The translations under genes were made by a program, and so were the position numbers. From an uncultured Planctomycetaceae bacterium (GTDB lineage: Bacteria; Planctomycetota; Planctomycetia; Planctomycetales; Planctomycetaceae), in NCBI GenBank assembly GCA_903921605.1, contig CAIXQV010000713.1, positions 1 through 10,391 on the forward strand: a stretch of 10,391 nt of DNA. The letters are read 5' to 3'. This document shows, in pieces, positions 7,407 through 10,391 of this stretch. The notes under the pieces are model-generated. The model did not search any database. It had not been told where the DNA came from and saw nothing but the letters and a program-made list of their open reading frames with translations. The first letter of the stretch is position 1. The number at the start of each line of letters is the position of its first letter.

Positions 7407-7464
7407 GGTCTGAATCCATCAGACCTTTTCTGAGCACCACTCCTCGCTCGATGATTAACCGAGC
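7407..7464. repeat. Two stem-loops just after the DUF1559 stop
   Basis: Reading the minus strand after the DUF1559 stop, a GCTCG/CGAGC stem (7446-7450 with 7460-7464) is followed by GGTCTG/CAGACC (7407-7412 with 7420-7425, 7-nt loop). On the plus strand the second stem is followed by TTTT, which is the wrong direction for these genes. They may protect or attenuate the pseudopilin-like message. Confidence 0.4.
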
Positions 7465-7465
7465 A

Positions 7466-8545
7466 CTAGAACTCCGCCATTACTTCGCCACCGGCGCGAG
7501 TGCCCAACGAACGCCACAGCGTGAGGTCGATGTTGTCGCTGATGAAACGTACGCTGCCGTCACACAGAACAGTCTGAATGCCGCCCGTGTGTTCACTTCG
7601 CGCGGCGAAGATTCCATTTCCGCAAGTCCCCATATCTAACAGAGTGCTATTTGGAGTGTGATAGTGGTTATAGCCGGTCCAGTATTCGCGACCATTGATC
7701 CACCCTGCGCCACGCTCCCCGGAATAACCTCGGCTGATCGCGATCGTCATGGCTTCATATCCTGCGGGATCCCAGGGTGCCGTGTATCCATTGGCGAGAC
7801 CGGCGGTGGCGGGTGGAAAGGTGCTCGATGTCCAGACGCAGGCCACATTGATATGTGTCCTGCGGCGGGACTTTGGAGATGTCGGAGCTGGCTGAGGCGT
7901 ACCTGGCAGACCAATCACCGATTCGGCAAAAGCCGAAGTGTTGCTCAAACCGTCTGTAACATCGCGGAACCTCACGCTGCTGTTCGTCCACAGGATCCCG
8001 TCGGTCGGTAGTCGAGCGTCATAAAGCTTCCCGACAGCCGTGCCGTTGTTCATGTGATAGTTATTTGCCGCATAAGTGAATGTTCCGCCCGTGGCACCTC
8101 CTGTTGTTCCGGACTTGATCTGAAATGTATCCGGCCCCGGATCGCTTGGGCACCGAAAGAAGGGAATCACAGTCGCAGCAGCGACCACATTTCGAGGATG
8201 AACATCTCCGGGACAACATCCGACCTGCAGCCGAATACTGAAGTCGATCAACCCCTGCAAATTCGCCTGCTCCATGTAAGGCAGCAGATGAGCGTGGACT
8301 GAGTAGTTGCCTGCATTCGAGGCAGTCCCCTGTGCGTAGTTTGAAGGCATCATGCGATGCGTGCCTTCGTAATTGTGCAGAGCAAGCCCAATCTGCTTCA
8401 GATTGTTCTTGCACTGCGTTCTTCGAGCTGCCTCGCGGGCCTGTTGAACTGCAGGCAGCAGCAAAGAAATCAGAATGGCGATGATCGCAATCACGACCAG
8501 AAGTTCAATCAGGGTAAATCCACGTGAGCGGAAACGAGTAAGCAT
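7466..8545 (-). CDS. DUF1559 prepilin-like protein (H-X9-DG family)
   Basis: A 359-residue protein from ATG 8545. An ATG at 8560 is also in frame but lacks a ribosome binding site, whereas GGAGA precedes 8545 by 8 nt. The N-terminus is a type IV pilin/type II secretion signal: RSRG, then [20 protein letters not shown], with prepilin peptidase cleavage expected after G9 and glutamate at +5 of the mature protein (E14). The helix continues into [29 protein letters not shown], the diagnostic DUF1559 block. The C-terminal signature H319-x9-D329-G330, then SVRFI, is also present. Length is normal for the family. Planctomycetes carry many such genes; they are thought to be envelope pseudopilin-like proteins, but their function is unproven. 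It is flanked by a 544-nt gap upstream and the redoxin gene downstream. Confidence 0.95.
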   Translation of the reverse strand: MLTRFRSRGFTLIELLVVIAIIAILISLLLPAVQQAREAARRTQCKNNLKQIGLALHNYEGTHRMMPSNYAQGTASNAGNYSVHAHLLPYMEQANLQGLIDFSIRLQVGCCPGDVHPRNVVAAATVIPFFRCPSDPGPDTFQIKSGTTGGATGGTFTYAANNYHMNNGTAVGKLYDARLPTDGILWTNSSVRFRDVTDGLSNTSAFAESVIGLPGTPQPAPTSPKSRRRTHINVACVWTSSTFPPATAGLANGYTAPWDPAGYEAMTIAISRGYSGERGAGWINGREYWTGYNHYHTPNSTLLDMGTCGNGIFAARSEHTGGIQTVLCDGSVRFISDNIDLTLWRSLGTRAGGEVMAEF

Positions 8546-9089
8546 TTCTGTTGTCTCCATGAGTTTTCTGTTGTGCAGATTTGAGTAATGACGTGGCTAT
8601 GGCTCTTGTGAATCCCCGAGGATGAGCCGCTCGGGCGTCGCCACAGTGATCGTGAGCTGGATTCCGCAGGCAAAGAAGAATCCCGCAGCCCATGTTTGCA
8701 CGCTCAACTCGATCTCCGGAGTCGGACTTGTGGAGAGCGAACCAAATGATTCGAGTGAGCGTGCAAAAATGGGCTGAGTGACCTTTCCCAGGAAAACAAC
8801 TGCGTTGAGAGAATTCAGGACGTTGCGTAAGCCCGGTCAGGTTCTTGCCCCAAACGATGACTCTCCGCCGATTTCCAATTCACTCGCAGGCTTCACGATG
8901 ACATCGCAATAGGAACGGCAGGGCGCAAATACTGCGCGATAGACGATTCCAGCGAAGTCACCTCCGGGAAGTAACGGGGCGAACGATCAGCGGACGGCTG
9001 AGAAAGATCTCAGACGTAAATGATGCGCCATGCCGGACAAGCAGGAATTTCCGTGAAACGAAGACTCGCTAAGCAAAGAGCAGACGGTT
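8546..9089. other. 544-nt non-coding gap with hairpins
   Basis: No open frame here shows codon or family signals. It lies between the end of the Cys-rich gene and the start of the DUF1559 gene, so it should hold the DUF1559 promoter and leader, although no promoter boxes can be assigned. Besides the long inverted repeat at 8686-8776 there are small stems: CTGAGA/TCTCAG at 8998-9013 (77 nt after the Cys-rich stop, no U-tract), GCGCA/TGCGC at 8923-8937 and CCCGAG/CTCGGG at 8615-8635. Confidence 0.5.
8686..8776. repeat. Long inverted repeat, 21-bp arms with one mismatch
   Basis: The arm at 8686-8706 (core TTTGCACGCTCA, outer end CAGCCCAT) is the reverse complement of 8756-8776 at 20 of 21 positions, with a 49-nt spacer. 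Past a single bulge the stem continues as CTCGA (8708-8712) with TCGAG (8751-8755), and an inner TCTCC/GGAGA stem (8713-8717 with 8732-8736) can form. It sits 141 nt upstream of the DUF1559 start. No transposase and no target-site duplication are seen. Confidence 0.75.
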
Positions 9090-9830
9090 TCAGGCGGAAA
9101 AGCCCGACGCACCAATCTTTGGCGGCGGGACTGGAGGCCGCAGCGATGCAGACAGTATTCGCTCCGACTCAATCGAGAATGTTTCGATCATCGAAGGCAT
9201 CGCAGGAGCCAATGCTTGCCAGCTCGGTATGACGAGCAAGATCGAACAATAGACCTGAGGCCCCTGACCCTGACATTCGGCAGAATAAACAGCCATGACC
9301 CATTTGGACGACGAATTACGAGGCAGAGTTTGCTTTACAGCGTCGGACTTACGTTCGCTGCATTTTTCCGTCCTGGAACCGACGACAGCATGAGAGTGTT
9401 CGCGATCGCACGCAACACTTTGCTTACCACTGGCCTTTGACTCACAACGTGGAGAGGAGTGTTTGGATTCCACAACGTTGTTGTCTGGCGATTGTTCGCC
9501 TGGCAAAGAACAAACTTCAACGCTTGTCAGCTTTTCCTTTTCGGCTGCTGTTAACACGTAGTCTGGAACTTTGACTTTGTTCGATTTGGCCCACGCAATT
9601 TTCTGCGAGTTGTTGAAGCAACAGCACTTCTTCCAGCACTGCTCGGCCGACCGACAACCGCATGGGCGATTCTGACAAGGGAATGGCTGAGACTGGTCTT
9701 TTTCCGGCCGATTTACAGGCGGCATCGCCATAGGTAGCGGCAGAAGCATCGCGCAAACACCAAGCAGCACAGACAGACCGAGTAGTCTGCGTACAAGCAC
9801 TGGCTTTAGTTTGCGATACCGTACCATCAT
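9090..9830 (-). CDS. Cysteine-rich exported protein, planctomycete-type, unknown function
   Basis: A 246-residue protein; two adjacent ATGs (9830, 9827) could serve, with a modest GAAG nearby. A basic N-terminus and hydrophobic helix (about 12-36) make a signal peptide or anchor. A dense cluster follows: C52-x4-C57-x-C59-x5-C65-x3-C69-C70-C71 in FPCQNRPCGCRSAEQCWKKC, then FNNSQKIAWAKSNKVKVPDY. I recognise this CGCRSAE-CW-CCCF-(K)xAWA block as recurring in planctomycetal proteins of unknown function. The middle (about 105-175) is polar, low in complexity, with scattered Cys and His. A C-terminal block follows with ECQGQGPQVYC and the proline-rich end RPPVPPPK. The spacing suggests metal or Fe-S binding or structural disulfides in the envelope, but nothing proves either. 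The next gene on this strand is more than 500 nt away. Confidence 0.75.
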   Translation of the reverse strand: MMVRYRKLKPVLVRRLLGLSVLLGVCAMLLPLPMAMPPVNRPEKDQSQPFPCQNRPCGCRSAEQCWKKCCCFNNSQKIAWAKSNKVKVPDYVLTAAEKEKLTSVEVCSLPGEQSPDNNVVESKHSSPRCESKASGKQSVACDREHSHAVVGSRTEKCSERKSDAVKQTLPRNSSSKWVMAVYSAECQGQGPQVYCSILLVIPSWQALAPAMPSMIETFSIESERILSASLRPPVPPPKIGASGFSA

Positions 9831-9840
9831 AGTTCTTCAA

Positions 9841-9862
9841 TGTAATCCCATGCGGGACTACA
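9841..9862 (-). promoter_or_regulatory. Leader hairpin directly upstream of the Cys-rich gene
   Basis: On the minus strand TGTAGTCCC, loop GCAT and GGGATTACA form a 9-bp stem with one G-U pair. It ends 10 nt before the ATG at 9830, so the GAAG ribosome-binding element lies in the linker between stem and start. A role in translation or mRNA stability is possible but unproven. Confidence 0.5.
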
Positions 9863-10015
9863 CAAGATGCGTTCCGGTTCGCTCTCCACGACCTGAATGT
9901 TACCTGCGATCATGCTTCGTGCGGCGGGTCCTGAATCAGCACCCACCTATTTCTTGAAACTGAGATGAATTCGCACGGGATTCCCAGCCATCCTGAATCC
10001 CCGCACGTGCAGCTC

Positions 10016-10297
10016 TTACGGCCTGCTGGAGCCCATAGCTTCCAGGACTTGAAGGCGTTGTAAAGGTAAGTCGAAGTAAACTGTGAAAGCAATAACTGGG
10101 CTAAGGTCTTTAACATTCAGTTAATCGAAAGTGATCCCCACAACCTGGCCATCGGCAATCGTCGGAGTCACAACACCCTCCGATTCAGGATTGCGGCGTT
10201 TCATCTCGGCCGTGAACTCGGTGACCTGTTCTTCGGGTGAGAGTTTCGAGACGCGATCAAGCCAACCCGGAGCCAGCGACGTTAACATCGAAGTGTT
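10016..10297 (-). pseudogene. Decayed linker and leucine-rich-repeat part of an FGE-LRR fusion gene
   Basis: This continues, in the same frame, the FGE-domain end that stops at 10298. After that stop come four codons and 54 more residues with a recognisable planctomycetal pattern: WLDRVSKLSPEEQV, EMKRRNPESEGVVTPTIADG and VVGITFD. This is the linker I associate with protein kinase/FGE proteins that continue into leucine-rich repeats. A TAA at 10121-10123 follows, and the frame still reads LNVKDLSPVIAF and LPLQRLQVL, the expected repeat start (consensus TDLSPLxxLxLxxL), before a third stop at 10016-10018. A 55-residue open frame (10288-10121) could be translated alone but has no ribosome binding site. 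Two in-frame stops in otherwise recognisable coding sequence point to a pseudogene; sequencing error or stop readthrough are less likely. Confidence 0.6.
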
Positions 10298-10391
10298 TTA
10301 ATTGGGACCGTCTGATGTGGGCGAGCCCACTGTGCGTTTCAATGTCTCTCGCACCGCCTCAACCGCCAGCGATACTCGAAAACCAATCAAA
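10298..10391 (-). CDS. C-terminal end of an FGE-sulfatase-type domain protein (partial)
   Basis: Only the last 30 residues lie in the window; the gene enters from beyond the right edge. GFRVSLAVEAVRETLKRTVG carries the GFRVxL signature that closes FGE-sulfatase domains, with the alpha-helical tail seen in planctomycetal versions. It ends at the TAA 10298-10300. The same frame then continues into linker and repeat sequence, so this stop is probably a nonsense mutation in a longer protein. The domain is of the same family as the gene at the left edge, but here the closing motif is more canonical. The upstream domains, perhaps a protein kinase, cannot be seen. Confidence 0.65.
   Translation of the reverse strand, partial: LIGFRVSLAVEAVRETLKRTVGSPTSDGPN

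Noticed and set aside
7407..7429. Rho-independent terminator GGTCTG/CAGACC-TTTT on the plus strand
   Set aside because: It points against all neighbouring genes, so it would have nothing to terminate.
8686..8776. Insertion sequence or MITE reading of the inverted repeat
   Set aside because: There is no transposase and no target-site duplication beside the arms; it is kept only as an inverted repeat.
9517..9840. 107-aa minus-strand open frame
   Set aside because: It is an alternative frame inside the Cys-rich gene, without its signal peptide or Cys motif.
9876..9889. 14-bp stretch GGTTCGCTCTCCAC matching 8730-8743 in inverted orientation
   Set aside because: One 14-bp match within 10 kb can easily arise by chance, and the flanks do not match.
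9910..10116. 68-aa minus-strand open frame
   Set aside because: It overlaps the broken FGE-LRR frame, which carries recognisable repeat motifs; this frame has none.

Overview
The window looks like a chromosomal segment from a member of the Planctomycetota. No 16S or other phylogenetic marker is present. The assignment rests on family content: a DUF1559 (H-X9-DG) pseudopilin-like protein, a membrane protein opening with the NPYAPP signature, formylglycine-generating-enzyme (FGE)/sulfatase-type domains next to a leucine-rich-repeat remnant, a PQQ-type beta-propeller secreted protein, a DUF4198 protein, a small carboxypeptidase-regulatory-like lipoprotein, and a cysteine-rich exported protein of a type I associate with this phylum. 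Base composition looks moderately GC-rich and even throughout, with no obvious foreign island, phage, IS, CRISPR array, tRNA or rRNA.

Left part, plus strand (1-3236). This holds the 3' end of an FGE-sulfatase-type gene, a four-helix NPYAPP membrane protein (610-1359), and, only 20 nt later, a 618-aa family-2 glycosyltransferase starting at GTG 1380 behind a strong ribosome binding site. The last two are probably one transcription unit. The glycosyltransferase carries two tandem GT-A-like domains, and only the second keeps the DXD-type catalytic motif.

Middle and right part, minus strand (3479-9830). Six genes run the same way, in transcription order: a Cys-rich exported protein (9090-9830), a DUF1559 pseudopilin-like protein (7466-8545), a membrane-anchored redoxin (6483-7343), a small lipoprotein (5919-6332), a DUF4198 protein (5047-5820) and a PQQ-propeller protein (3479-4810). 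All carry signal peptides, lipoboxes or membrane anchors, so all act in the cell envelope. Gaps of 98-236 nt with hairpins, and a 544-nt gap with a long inverted repeat, make several transcripts more likely than one tight operon. A role in envelope metal or redox handling fits the Cys-rich, redoxin and DUF4198 members, but that is inference.

Right edge, minus strand (10016-10391). One reading frame can be followed through two in-frame stop codons. It gives the end of an FGE domain (GFRVSL...), then a WLDRVSKLSPEEQV... segment, then a VKDLSP leucine-rich-repeat start. This looks like the decayed 3' end of an FGE-LRR fusion gene.

The most noteworthy items are this broken gene, the duplicated glycosyltransferase with one apparently dead domain, the near-perfect 21-bp inverted repeat at 8686-8776, the leader hairpin directly in front of the Cys-rich gene, and the FGE-type protein at the left edge that lacks the usual RGGS core.
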